Part shown: one piece after another, positions 42,942-51,798 of the stretch
Layout of the letters: every line of letters starts with the position of its first letter
Numbering within the stretch: position 1 is the first letter of the stretch
Assembly (NCBI RefSeq): GCF_041916735.1
Contig: NZ_JAYRYY010000001.1
Origin: Zoogloea sp016790385
GTDB taxonomy: Bacteria; Pseudomonadota; Gammaproteobacteria; Burkholderiales; Rhodocyclaceae
DNA length: 64,000 bases
Direction: 5' to 3' (one strand)
Made by a program: the position numbers and the translations under genes
The notes under the pieces: model-generated
What the model was told of the DNA's origin: nothing
The model's database searches: none
What the model saw: the letters and a program-made list of their open reading frames with translations, nothing else

Positions 42942-42977
42942 TCGACGGGGCTTTCGCCCCATACTGTGTGCTGCATC

Positions 42978-43009
42978 AAAGCGGGCCCTGGTGGCCCGCT
43001 TTGCTTTTT
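42978..43009 (+). terminator. Rho-independent terminator of purM
   Basis: A perfect 10-base stem, AAAGCGGGCC (42978-42987) with GGCCCGCTTT (42993-43002), loop CTGGT, then GC and five T residues (43005-43009). A smaller GGGGC-TTTC-GCCCC hairpin precedes it at the purM stop. Confidence 0.92.
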
Positions 43010-43059
43010 GGCGAATCGGCCCCAGTGCTGCCCCGGCCGTCTTGACCCAGCTTTACAAA

Positions 43060-43079
43060 GGGCTAACCGCGGCTAACCC
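43060..43079 (+). promoter_or_regulatory. Operator-like repeat upstream of efflux operon
   Basis: GGCTAACC occurs twice in the same orientation, one helical turn apart (43061-43068 and 43071-43078). The 20-base block is also 16/20 identical to its own reverse complement, centred on CCGCGG. It lies about 60 bases before the first gene, next to TTGACC (43042-43047). No regulator gene is adjacent. Confidence 0.45.
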
Positions 43080-43140
43080 TTGAAACTAGGATGATCTGTC
43101 CGTCGCTGCACGAAGCACGCAGAGTTTCCCGGTTTCAGTT

Positions 43141-44598
43141 ATGTCGCCCTTACCATTCACTGTTTCATTGGTTCCTGCTCGGCGGCTGATGATGCTTGCG
43201 TTGGCAGGTATGCTTGTTGCGTGCGCCAGCGTCGGTCCGGATTACCGGGTGCCGGAAACGCCTGTTCCTACAGCTTGGCAGGCAGCGCCGGCCATGGAAA
43301 CGCTTCCCGAAGCGGGGGACAAGCTCGCGCGCTGGTGGGAGCAACTGTCCGATCCGCAGCTCAACGGCCTGATCGAAGATGCCCTGGCCGCAAACCCGGA
43401 TCTGCGCAGCGCCGGCGCCGCCTTGCGGGCGGCCCGCGCCAATCGGAATGTGGCATCGGCCAACCGGTTTCCAACGGTCAGCACGTCGGCGGGCGTGACC
43501 CGCAGCGCTGCCTTGGATGCAGATAAGACCCTTTACAGCGCTGGTTTTGACGCGAGCTGGGAGCCCGACATATTTGGCGGTACCCGACGGGCCCTTGAGG
43601 CGGCGGAGGCGGATCTTGAGGCCAGCCTGGCAGACATGAGGGCGACCCGGGTCAGTCTGGTGGCCGAAGTGGCCCTGAATTACGTCGAGCTGCGGGCCTA
43701 CCAGGCGCGACTGGCAATTGCGCGGGACAACCTGGGCAGTCAGTCGGAAACCCTGCAGATCACCGACTGGCGCGCCCAGGCCGGGCTGGTCGGTAGTCTT
43801 GAGGTGGAACAGGCCAGGAGCAACCGTGACACCACCCGCTCTGCTATCCCGACCCTCGACAGCGGGCGGGCTGCGGCCGAGCACCGCCTAGCCCTTCTTA
43901 CCGGCCGTGCTCCTGGAAGCCTGCATGAGCAACTCAATATGGCCGGGCAAGGTGCGTTGCCCACTCTGCCGACCGATATCGCTATTCGCATTCCCGCCGA
44001 AACCATGCGGCAGCGCCCGGATGTCCAGGCCGCCGAGCGCCGGCTGGCGGCCGAGACCGCGAGGGTTGGCCAGGCCGAGGCGGCCCGATACCCGAGTTTC
44101 AGTTTGTCTGGCTCCATCGGACTTCAGGCTCTCGGGCTTTCCACCTTCACCGGGGGAGGGCAGATTGCCCGGTCCCTCGCCGGGGCGGTGAGCGGCCCGG
44201 TGTTCAACGCCGGGCGGCTGCGTGCCCAGGTCGAAGTTCAGGATGCCCTCCGCGAGCAGAAGCTCGCGGCCTACGACAAGGCTGTGCTGACAGCACTGGA
44301 AGAAGTGCAGAACGCGCTGGTAGCGCTCTCAGGGCGTAGCGAGCGCCAGCAGGCGCTGACCAGTGCCGCCGGTGCGGCACGCACCGCCGCCTTGCTCGCT
44401 CGTCACCGCTACAACGCCGGCTTGATCGACTTTCAGACTGTGCTCACCACAGAACGCACCTTGCTCTCCATCGAGGACAGCCTGGCCTCCGCCGAGGCTG
44501 AGCGCGTCACCGCCCTGATCCAGCTTTACAAGGCCCTCGGCGGCGGTTGGACATCAAGGGAAATTCCCCCGAAAAACACCAACGGAAGTGACTCATGA
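43141..44598 (+). CDS. Efflux outer membrane lipoprotein (NodT/TolC family)
   Basis: Outer membrane channel of a tripartite exporter, 485 residues. Signal peptide with lipobox LVAC, lipidated Cys28. The mature N-terminus (VGPDYRVPETPVPTAWQ) and WWEQLSDPQLNGLIEDAL are hallmarks of the NodT/OprM group. Two repeated OEP domains follow, with coiled-coil helices such as VALNYVELRAYQARL and the second ALEEVQNALVAL. It is the first gene of a four-gene operon. The stop overlaps the next start by 4 bases. Confidence 0.93.
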   Translation: MSPLPFTVSLVPARRLMMLALAGMLVACASVGPDYRVPETPVPTAWQAAPAMETLPEAGDKLARWWEQLSDPQLNGLIEDALAANPDLRSAGAALRAARANRNVASANRFPTVSTSAGVTRSAALDADKTLYSAGFDASWEPDIFGGTRRALEAAEADLEASLADMRATRVSLVAEVALNYVELRAYQARLAIARDNLGSQSETLQITDWRAQAGLVGSLEVEQARSNRDTTRSAIPTLDSGRAAAEHRLALLTGRAPGSLHEQLNMAGQGALPTLPTDIAIRIPAETMRQRPDVQAAERRLAAETARVGQAEAARYPSFSLSGSIGLQALGLSTFTGGGQIARSLAGAVSGPVFNAGRLRAQVEVQDALREQKLAAYDKAVLTALEEVQNALVALSGRSERQQALTSAAGAARTAALLARHRYNAGLIDFQTVLTTERTLLSIEDSLASAEAERVTALIQLYKALGGGWTSREIPPKNTNGSDS

Positions 44599-45893
44599 CC
44601 CCCCCGGAAACCAAGTCGGCGGAAGCCTTGCGAGATCTCATCACGAAGCATGGCCCGTCCCGTATCAGTGGCAGACAAGGTGTGGTGCTGACCGTCACCG
44701 GATTGGCAGTGATCGGTGGGCTGGTGTTCGCTTTGCTCGGCGCTAACGGAAACGACGCGCCCCGCTTCCGCACCCAGCCGGTGCGGCAGGGCGAACTGAT
44801 CATCAACGTATCCGCCACCGGCAACCTGCAGCCAACCAATTCCGTGGATGTGGGCAGCGAGTTGTCGGGCATCATCGATACGGTGCTGGTGGATGTGAAC
44901 GACCGGGTCCGCAAGGGGCAGGTGATCGCCCGGCTGGACACCTCCAAGCTCAAGGATCAGGTGCGGCAGGCGAAGGCCGAACTGGCGTCTGCCCAAGCCA
45001 AGGTGCGTCAGTCGCAGGCCACGGTCGCGGAGACGTCGGCCAGTCTGGCAAGGCTGAAGGAGGTTGCGCGGCTTTCCGGTGGCAAGGTGCCCTCAAAGGC
45101 AGAATTGGACAGCGGTGAGGCGGCGGCCTTGCGTGCGGTGGCCGACAAAGGGGCCGCCGAGGCGGCCGTCCTGTCGGCCAAGGCCGCCCTGAGCACGTTC
45201 GAAATCAGCCTGTCCAAGGCCACCATCCATTCTCCCATCGACGGCATCGTGCTGACCCGCAAGGTCGAGCCCGGCCAGACGGTAGCGGCAGCCATGACCG
45301 CACCGGTGTTGTTCACCCTCGCCGAAGACTTGCGCCGCATGGAGTTGCAGGTGGATGTGGACGAAGCCGATGTGGGCAAGGTGAAGGAGGGGCAGGAAGC
45401 CCGCTTTCACGTGGATGCCTGGCCGGGGCAATACTTTCCGGCCAGGGTGACGCGGGTTGGCTGGGGCTCGCAGACCAAGGATCAGGTCGTGTCCTACCTG
45501 ACCATCCTTGAAGTGAGGAACGACGAATTGCAGTTGCGCCCGGGCATGACGGCCACCGCCGAGATCACCACGGCCCAGCGCAAGGACGCGCTGCTGGTGC
45601 CCAACGCCGCCTTGCGCTTCGTGCCTCCCGTCGCCAAGGCCCAGGCCAATCGCAGCCTGCTTTCCAGCCTGATGCCGCGGCCGCCGTCGGCGGGGCCGAA
45701 AGTGGCATCGGAGGCGAGCGCCAAGGATGGCACCCAGACCCTGTGGCTGTTGCGGGACGGGCAACCCAAAGCAGTCAAGGTCAGTGTGAAGGGTACCAAT
45801 GGCCAGTTATCGGAGGTTCGCACCACGGATGGCGATGCTCCCCTGCACGCCGGGGATGAGGTGATCATCGAGGCGACGGTGAGCGGGAAATGA
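44595..45893 (+). CDS. MacA-like periplasmic adaptor (HlyD family)
   Basis: Membrane fusion protein of 432 residues. One N-terminal transmembrane anchor lies at about 29-48. The lipoyl halves flank a long coiled coil (about 115-195): INVSATGNLQPTNSVDVGSE and the returning ATIHSPIDGIVLTRKVEPGQTV. The beta-barrel and membrane-proximal domains follow. It links the inner-membrane ABC exporter to the outer membrane channel. Overlaps of 4 bases at both ends tie it to the neighbouring genes. Confidence 0.92.
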   Translation: MTPPETKSAEALRDLITKHGPSRISGRQGVVLTVTGLAVIGGLVFALLGANGNDAPRFRTQPVRQGELIINVSATGNLQPTNSVDVGSELSGIIDTVLVDVNDRVRKGQVIARLDTSKLKDQVRQAKAELASAQAKVRQSQATVAETSASLARLKEVARLSGGKVPSKAELDSGEAAALRAVADKGAAEAAVLSAKAALSTFEISLSKATIHSPIDGIVLTRKVEPGQTVAAAMTAPVLFTLAEDLRRMELQVDVDEADVGKVKEGQEARFHVDAWPGQYFPARVTRVGWGSQTKDQVVSYLTILEVRNDELQLRPGMTATAEITTAQRKDALLVPNAALRFVPPVAKAQANRSLLSSLMPRPPSAGPKVASEASAKDGTQTLWLLRDGQPKAVKVSVKGTNGQLSEVRTTDGDAPLHAGDEVIIEATVSGK

Positions 45894-46609
45894 GCGAGGC
45901 GCTGATCTCCCTCGCAAACGTCACCCGTGGCTTTGGTGCGGGAGCTGCTGCGTTTCAGGCCTTGCGTGGCGTCGACCTGGGCATTGATGAGGGCGACTTT
46001 GTCGCCATCATGGGGCCGAGCGGTTCCGGAAAATCCTCCCTGATGAATATCCTCGGTTGCCTGGATACGCCCTCCGGCGGGAGCTACCGCTTCCGCGGGC
46101 TGGAGGTTGCAGGCCTGAGCCGGGACCAGCGGGCTCTGCTGCGCCGTCATGCCCTGGGCTTCGTCTTCCAGGGCTTTAACCTGTTGGCGCGCACCTCGGC
46201 GCAGGAGAATGTGGAGCTGCCGCTGCTGTATCGCGGAGAGTCGGCCACCCTGCGCCACGAGCGTGCTCGGGCGGCATTGGCATCGGTGGGCCTGGAAGGC
46301 TGGGGGCGTCACACCCCGTCGGAGCTATCGGGGGGCCAGCAGCAGCGGGTGGCGATTGCCCGGGCATTGGTCACCGGCCCGTCGCTCTTGCTTGCCGACG
46401 AGCCCACCGGGAATCTCGATACGGAACGCAGCCGGGAAATCATGGACTTGCTGACCGCCCTCAACCGCGACAAAGGCATCACGGTGGTGATGGTGACCCA
46501 TGAGCCGGACATGGCCGAGTACGCCCATCGCATCGTGCGCCTGGTGGATGGGCGTATCGCCAGCGACGTCCGCCGGGCGAAGCATCAGGATGGAGGTGCC
46601 CCGGCATGA
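45890..46609 (+). CDS. MacB/LolD-type ABC transporter ATPase
   Basis: ATP-binding subunit of 239 residues. Walker A is GPSGSGKS (about 43-50), the Q-loop lies in LGFVFQGFNLL, the signature is LSGGQQQR, Walker B is LLLADEPTGNLD and the H-loop is VTHEPD. It powers the exporter together with the adjacent FtsX-type permease. In E. coli MacB these two parts are one polypeptide; here they are separate genes overlapping by 4 bases. Confidence 0.94.
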   Translation: MSEALISLANVTRGFGAGAAAFQALRGVDLGIDEGDFVAIMGPSGSGKSSLMNILGCLDTPSGGSYRFRGLEVAGLSRDQRALLRRHALGFVFQGFNLLARTSAQENVELPLLYRGESATLRHERARAALASVGLEGWGRHTPSELSGGQQQRVAIARALVTGPSLLLADEPTGNLDTERSREIMDLLTALNRDKGITVVMVTHEPDMAEYAHRIVRLVDGRIASDVRRAKHQDGGAPA

Positions 46610-47814
46610 TCTGGAATGCCCTCCTGCTCGCCCTGCGCGAGATCCGACGCAATCTGATGCGTTCCTTCCTGACCATCCTGGGCATCGTCATCGGCGTGTC
46701 GGCAGTGATCACCATGGTGACCCTTGGCAACGGGGCAACCCGAGCCGTATCCGACCAGATCTCGAGTCTGGGTAGCAACCTGTTGATCATCCGGCCTGGT
46801 CAGCACCTGGGCCCTGGACGGGACTCGGCGGGCTCGGCCGCCTTCAAGGTGGCGGATGTGGACGCCCTGCGTAACCAGATCGGTGGTCTCGCAGCGGTTG
46901 TCCCGGTGAGCAGCAAGAGCGTCACCCTGGTGGCCATGTCACGTAACTGGTCGGCGGGGGTGACGGGCACCAGCCGCGAATGGTTTTCCACCGGGAAATG
47001 GCAGCTTGTCAGCGGGCGAGTATTCAATGAGGCGGAGGAGCGCGCGGGTGCTGCGGTCTGCGTTGTGGGTGAGACGGTTCGGCGGGAGCTTTTTGGCAGA
47101 CTCGATCCGGTTGGGCGGCAGATCCGGGTCAAGCAGTTCTCTTGCGAAGTCATTGGTTTGCTTGCTTCGAAGGGTCAATCCACCATGGGCAACGATCAGG
47201 ACGACCTCGTGGCAATGCCGTTGCGCGCCGTGCAACGCCGACTCACGGGCTCGGTGGATGTGGCCACGCTGATGGTGTCGGTGCGTGACGATACGTCGAT
47301 TGACATGGCAAAGGAGCAGATCACCTGGCTGATGCGCGAGCGGCGCCACATCGGCCCGGGTGACAATGACGATTTTTCGGTGATGGATACGCGCCAGATT
47401 GCCGAAACCTTGTCCGGTACCACCAAGGTCATGACCGGCCTGCTGGGCGCCGTCGCGGCCGTCAGCCTGCTGGTGGGGGGCATCGGCATCATGAACATCA
47501 TGCTGGTGTCGGTGACCGAGCGGACGCGGGAGATCGGTATCCGGCTGGCCATCGGCGCGCTGGAGCGGGAGGTGCTACTGCAGTTCCTGATCGAGGCGGT
47601 GGTGCTGGCGTCGCTGGGCGGTGTTGTCGGGATCATTCTTGCTACCGCGGCCTCCATCGGTGGCGCAGCGCTGATGCACGTGCCTTACCTGTTTAATCCG
47701 TCGATCAACCTGCTGTCCTTCGGCTTTTCGGCAGCCATCGGTGTGATCTTCGGTTATGTGCCGGCCCGGCGTGCGGCCCGTCTGGACCCCATTGAGGCGT
47801 TACGACACGAATAA
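46606..47814 (+). CDS. MacB-type ABC transporter permease (FtsX family)
   Basis: Permease of 402 residues with one N-terminal transmembrane helix (about 18-40), a large periplasmic MacB_PCD domain (about 41-240), and three C-terminal helices in the FtsX domain. The characteristic stretches GGIGIMNIMLVSVTERTREIG and the C-terminal PARRAARLDPIEALRHE are intact. It is the last gene of the operon and converges on hflX 9 bases later. The substrate, a macrolide, peptide or lipid, cannot be told. Confidence 0.94.
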   Translation: MIWNALLLALREIRRNLMRSFLTILGIVIGVSAVITMVTLGNGATRAVSDQISSLGSNLLIIRPGQHLGPGRDSAGSAAFKVADVDALRNQIGGLAAVVPVSSKSVTLVAMSRNWSAGVTGTSREWFSTGKWQLVSGRVFNEAEERAGAAVCVVGETVRRELFGRLDPVGRQIRVKQFSCEVIGLLASKGQSTMGNDQDDLVAMPLRAVQRRLTGSVDVATLMVSVRDDTSIDMAKEQITWLMRERRHIGPGDNDDFSVMDTRQIAETLSGTTKVMTGLLGAVAAVSLLVGGIGIMNIMLVSVTERTREIGIRLAIGALEREVLLQFLIEAVVLASLGGVVGIILATAASIGGAALMHVPYLFNPSINLLSFGFSAAIGVIFGYVPARRAARLDPIEALRHE

Positions 47815-47823
47815 GGGGGCGGT

Positions 47824-49143
47824 TCATTGCCGGTCGAGACGGTCCATCAGGCTCTGGACCACATCCGGGGCGCCGCGCACGGTAAAGATGGCGCCATCCT
47901 CGTCGGAACGTTCTTCAAGAACCTGACAGTTCGAATAGATCTCGCCTCTCAACTGCTGGGCAGACCAGGGCAGGAAGAGTTCGGCTTCGACCAGATCCCG
48001 CTGGAAAAAGCTGAGAATGACCTCCCGGAGCCGCGAGACGTCCTCGGGACGGCGTGCGCTCATGACGACGCAGTCCGGGTAGCGGGCCCGCAAGGAGTCC
48101 GCGCATTCGGCCTGGGCGCTAGCGTCGCCCACATGGTCGATCTTGTTGAAGACGCGGATGCGCGGCAGGGTATCGGCGCCGATTTCGGCCAGCACCACAT
48201 CGGTCACTTCAAGCTGGCGCTCGAAGCCCGGGTCGCTGGCGTCGATGACGTGGAGCAACAGGGAAGCGTCCAGTGCCTCGTCGAGGGTGGACTTGAAGGA
48301 CGCGACGAGGCCGTGGGGCAGATTCTTGATGAAACCCACCGTATCGCTGACCAGCACCCTTGGGACGCCCTCGGGGTGCAGAACCCGTACTGTCGTATCC
48401 AAGGTCGCAAAGAGCTTGTTGGCGACCAAGACTTCACTGCCGGTAAGGGCCCGCATCAGGGTGGACTTGCCGGCGTTGGTATAGCCGACCAGGGCCACCG
48501 AGGCGAGGCCCTGGCGTTCCTGCCGGCGGGCGCGCTGGGTCTTGCGCTCGACCTCCATGGCGTCAATTTCCTGCTGCAGTTCGGCGATGCGGTCGCGGAT
48601 CTTGCGCCGGTCGAGTTCGGTATGGGATTCGCCTGCACCCCGGCCGCCGACACCGCTACGCTGGCGCCCTTGCGGGCCGGCCAGCTTGGCCATCTCGCGC
48701 AGGCGCGGCGCCATGTAGCCGAGACGGGCGATCTCAACCTGGGCCCGGGCCGCGCGGGAGCGGGCGTTGCGGTGGAAGATCTCAAGGATGACCATGGTGC
48801 GGTCCATCACCTCGCAGCCCACCTCAATCTCAAGGTTGCGCGCCTGGGAAGGGGAAATTTCGTGATCCACCAGAATGGCGTCGATCTGGCCGCCCCCAGG
48901 CAGGGCATCGTGCTCCCCATTGACGTAGGTCTGTATCTCCTGGCGCTTGCCCACGCCCAGGTAGGCGTTGGCATCGAAGCTCGTGCGTTTTTGGATGAAG
49001 GTGTGAACCACCTGCAAGCCGAGGGTCTTGGCGAGTTCCCGAAGTTCGGCCAGTGAAGCTTCAAATTCCAGGTCGGTGACGTTGGGCAGTTGCACGGCCG
49101 CCACGACGGCGTACCTGGGTTGATCTTTGACTTCCATTTGCAT
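47824..49143 (-). CDS. hflX: HflX-family GTPase
   Basis: Ribosome-associated GTPase of 439 residues that splits stalled or heat-damaged ribosomes. The N-terminal HflX domain (about 10-170) is followed by a coiled coil and a G domain with P-loop GYTNAGKST (220-228), G3 DTVGF, and G4 NKID. The HflX linker is GVGGRGAGESHTELDRR; the usual form has GPGE, so Ala replaces Pro. It is not next to hfq, the usual hflX site in many proteobacteria, so it may be a second paralogue. It lies 44 bases after the DUF1841 gene. Confidence 0.92.
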   Translation of the reverse strand: MQMEVKDQPRYAVVAAVQLPNVTDLEFEASLAELRELAKTLGLQVVHTFIQKRTSFDANAYLGVGKRQEIQTYVNGEHDALPGGGQIDAILVDHEISPSQARNLEIEVGCEVMDRTMVILEIFHRNARSRAARAQVEIARLGYMAPRLREMAKLAGPQGRQRSGVGGRGAGESHTELDRRKIRDRIAELQQEIDAMEVERKTQRARRQERQGLASVALVGYTNAGKSTLMRALTGSEVLVANKLFATLDTTVRVLHPEGVPRVLVSDTVGFIKNLPHGLVASFKSTLDEALDASLLLHVIDASDPGFERQLEVTDVVLAEIGADTLPRIRVFNKIDHVGDASAQAECADSLRARYPDCVVMSARRPEDVSRLREVILSFFQRDLVEAELFLPWSAQQLRGEIYSNCQVLEERSDEDGAIFTVRGAPDVVQSLMDRLDRQ

Positions 49144-49187
49144 GCGTGGGTGATCGGAGCGGGTGGGCAGGGGCGGAGTGTAGCGCT

Positions 49188-49616
49188 TCAGTTGCTGGCG
49201 CGTTTGCGTACTGCTTCCACATAGGCGCGGCCGTCCAGCGGCGCTTTGTCACGTTGCGCCTTCCAGATGGTCTCGCCGAGGCATTCGAGCACGTCGTGGA
49301 GCGCCGCGTGGCGGTCGCCATGGCGAGCCTGGCAGGCTTCGAAGGCTTCCCGAATGCCTGGGGGCTGGTTGATGGAAAGTTGTTCCTCGATGGCCAAGTG
49401 CAGGGAGAGGTGCAGGAAGGGGTTGATCTGGCCATCCTCCGGGCTGAAGTCCTTCAGCACCGCCTCGGGATCTTCAAGCAGGGCGTGGTACTCGGGATGG
49501 TGGGCGACCAGATCGGCAGCGATGATCTCGAGCTGGGTCAGAACCTCGCGGTTTCGGTGCTTGGCCCAGGCGCTGACAAAGAACTGGCGGGCCTGGTCTC
49601 TGGAGGGGTCGAACAT
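49188..49616 (-). CDS. DUF1841 family protein
   Basis: Soluble protein of 142 residues from the ATG at 49616 (MFDPSRDQARQFF); an earlier in-frame start at 49661 would add 15 unlike residues. It is rich in His and acidic residues; the NPFLHLSLHLAIEEQLS and HDVLECLGETIW segments match DUF1841. The function is unknown. It lies between nth and hflX on the same strand, 170 bases after nth, and may be co-transcribed with hflX. Confidence 0.82.
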   Translation of the reverse strand: MFDPSRDQARQFFVSAWAKHRNREVLTQLEIIAADLVAHHPEYHALLEDPEAVLKDFSPEDGQINPFLHLSLHLAIEEQLSINQPPGIREAFEACQARHGDRHAALHDVLECLGETIWKAQRDKAPLDGRAYVEAVRKRASN

Positions 49617-49786
49617 GAAGGGGATTTCCTCGGGGAGCGTGAAGGGAGTTCCGGCTTCCATATTGACGGCTTGCGCGGGGCCGTCGAAGGGAAAGCACTC
49701 GTCGGCAGCACGAATCGCGCGTCAATGGGGTCCGGGCACGAAGGGCGATCAGATTGATTCCACGGGCGGGCCGCTGGATGGGCGGC

Positions 49787-50428
49787 TCAGCCGGACTTGT
49801 CCTGAAAAAGGCACAGGTCACGGATGATGCACTCGCCGCAGCGGGGCTTGCGGGCTACGCAAACGTAGCGGCCATGGAGGATCAGCCAGTGATGAGCGTC
49901 GCGCATGTACTTTTTGGGGATGCGACGCAGCAGGCGTTTTTCCACCTCCAGCACATCCTTGCCGGGAGCCAGACCGGTGCGGTTGGCGAGACGGAAAATA
50001 TGGGTGTCCACGGCCATGGTCGGCTCGCCGAATATCGTGTTGAGCACGACGTTGGCGGTCTTGCGCCCAACCCCGGGCAAGGCTTCGAGCGCCTCCCGGT
50101 TGTTGGGGACTTGACCTCCGTGCCGCTCGAGAAGTTGATGCGACAGGGCCAGGGTGTTTTTTGCCTTGTTGCGGAAAAGACCAATGGTTTTGATGTATTC
50201 CACAATGCCGGCTTCGCCCAGGCTCACCATGGCTTCAGGGGTGGGCGCGGCGGCAAAGAGCTTGCGGGTGGCGATATTGACGCCCTTGTCGGTGGCCTGG
50301 GCCGAAAGTACGACGGCAACCAGCAACTGAAAGGGTGAGGCGTACTCCAGCTCGGTGGTGGGTTGAGGGTTCGCGTCCCGCAGGCGGCGGAAAGCCTCTG
50401 CCACCGAAACGAGCTTCATGTCGGGCAT
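49787..50428 (-). CDS. nth: Endonuclease III
   Basis: Base-excision DNA glycosylase/AP lyase of 213 residues that removes oxidised pyrimidines. The helix-hairpin-helix is LPGVGRKTANVV with catalytic Lys123, and catalytic Asp141 is in VDTH. The C-terminal [4Fe-4S] cluster has Cys190, Cys197, Cys200 and Cys206 (C-x6-C-x2-C-x5-C). The ATG overlaps the rsxE stop by one base (TGATG). The rsxABCDGE-nth order matches E. coli exactly. Confidence 0.97.
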   Translation of the reverse strand: MPDMKLVSVAEAFRRLRDANPQPTTELEYASPFQLLVAVVLSAQATDKGVNIATRKLFAAAPTPEAMVSLGEAGIVEYIKTIGLFRNKAKNTLALSHQLLERHGGQVPNNREALEALPGVGRKTANVVLNTIFGEPTMAVDTHIFRLANRTGLAPGKDVLEVEKRLLRRIPKKYMRDAHHWLILHGRYVCVARKPRCGECIIRDLCLFQDKSG

Positions 50429-51126
50429 CAGGTGGATTCAACCGATGAGGCGACCGAGCCTTGGACAGGGGGCGGGTTGGCGCGGGCGCGAGCCTGCTTG
50501 CGGGCCTCGATCCAGTTGCGACCGGCGATCAGGAAGCCCAGGGCGATGAACGCACCCGGCGGCAGGATGGCAATCAGGAAGCCCGGGTAGGCTTCGCCGA
50601 AAAGGCTGAGGCCCTCCATCCCTGGGAGGACCATCTCGATGCCGGAAAACAGGGTGCCGCTGCCAATGATCTCGCGCATGGCACCGAGCACCGCAAGGAC
50701 CAGTGTGAGGCCGACGCCCATTGCAATGCCATCCACCGTGGAGTTTGCCGGTTCGTTCTTGGCGGCAAAGGCTTCGACCCGGGCGAGCACGATGCAGTTG
50801 GTGACGATCAAGGGAATGAAGATCCCGAGCACCAGGTAGAGTTCGTGGAGATAGGCATTGAAGGCCAGGTCGACGACGGTGACGAGGGCGGCGATGATCA
50901 GGATGAAGACTGGGATGCGGATCTCGTAGGGGATGAAGTTGCGTAGGGCCGAGATTGCCAGATTGGCGAGCGCCATGACCAGGATGGTGGCGAGTCCGAG
51001 GCTCACTGCATTGACCACGTTGGTGCTGATGGCGAGGATGGGGCACAGGCCGAGGATCTGGACGACGCCGGTATTCTGCTTCCAGATACCGTTCCAGGCG
51101 ATTTCCTTGTGGGCTTGAAAGTCCAT
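50428..51126 (-). CDS. rsxE: Rsx/Rnf electron transport complex subunit E
   Basis: Membrane subunit of 232 residues with about six helices, homologous to NqrD. Signatures are the N-terminal WKQNTGVVQILGLCPILAIS and the IVTNCIVLARVEAFA segment. The Rsx complex moves electrons across the inner membrane and in E. coli keeps SoxR reduced; related Rnf complexes couple ferredoxin to NAD. A short charged tail follows the last helix. It is the last structural gene before nth. Confidence 0.95.
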   Translation of the reverse strand: MDFQAHKEIAWNGIWKQNTGVVQILGLCPILAISTNVVNAVSLGLATILVMALANLAISALRNFIPYEIRIPVFILIIAALVTVVDLAFNAYLHELYLVLGIFIPLIVTNCIVLARVEAFAAKNEPANSTVDGIAMGVGLTLVLAVLGAMREIIGSGTLFSGIEMVLPGMEGLSLFGEAYPGFLIAILPPGAFIALGFLIAGRNWIEARKQARARANPPPVQGSVASSVEST

Positions 51127-51138
51127 GGCGGTCTCCCG

Positions 51139-51792
51139 TCAGAGCGGGCCGCCGCTCTTGGCGGCGAACAGGCGGTTCTGATTGTCGGCCGCAAAGCGGG
51201 CTGCGCGGGCGACGGCGTTGGTGACGGCGCGGGCGCTGATGGTGGCGCCCGTGTGGTAGGTGATCTGCCCGCCATCTTTCCTGACCTTGCAGGCAGGCAG
51301 ATCAGCGGCTTTCAGGGTGGAGAACTGGGCGATCCACGGCGACTTCTTGTCCTTGTCCTTCCTGGGGTCGATATAGTCGCCCAGGCCGGGAGTTTCCCGG
51401 TGGCTGACTGCGCGCACTCCGGATACGCTGCCATCGGCATGGATGGCGACAATCAGGTCGATACGGCCGCTGTAACCATCCGGTGCAGTGGCCTCGAGCA
51501 GCAAGGCGGCAGCTTGCCCTGCCTTGCGAGCACGATAAACGCGTCCGCCGCTGTCCAGGCCTAGTTCGCGGGTGGGGCCAAGTTGAACATAGTCTTCCAG
51601 CAGGGCGTTGTCGTAGGCGGCGGCGGGCAGCACTTCCGAGATGAGCTTCATCTTCTCTTCTGTGGCTGAGGCCTGGATCTGTTCACGGGTGGCGTCGTAG
51701 GTGAAGGCCATCACCGCCGTAAAGATCACGGTGAAGGCCACCATCACCCCGCCGGTACGGGCGGAAAGGCCGAGGGCAGTGGTTTCGCTCAT
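51139..51792 (-). CDS. rsxG: Rsx/Rnf electron transport complex subunit G
   Basis: Single-span protein of 217 residues with a large periplasmic FMN-binding domain. The transmembrane helix is about residues 15-35. The covalent flavin site is the Thr in HTGATISARAV (about residues 180-190), matching the S/T-GAT motif of RnfG and NqrC. The conserved ETPGLGDYI motif lies upstream. It is separated from rsxD by 6 bases and from rsxE by 12. Confidence 0.95.
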   Translation of the reverse strand: MSETTALGLSARTGGVMVAFTVIFTAVMAFTYDATREQIQASATEEKMKLISEVLPAAAYDNALLEDYVQLGPTRELGLDSGGRVYRARKAGQAAALLLEATAPDGYSGRIDLIVAIHADGSVSGVRAVSHRETPGLGDYIDPRKDKDKKSPWIAQFSTLKAADLPACKVRKDGGQITYHTGATISARAVTNAVARAARFAADNQNRLFAAKSGGPL

Positions 51793-51798
51793 GGGCCG

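Noticed and set aside
41889..42962. 357-codon open frame on the minus strand
   Set aside because: Antisense shadow of purM.
47827..49056. 409-codon open frame on the plus strand
   Set aside because: Antisense shadow of hflX; the sense frame has a complete P-loop GTPase.
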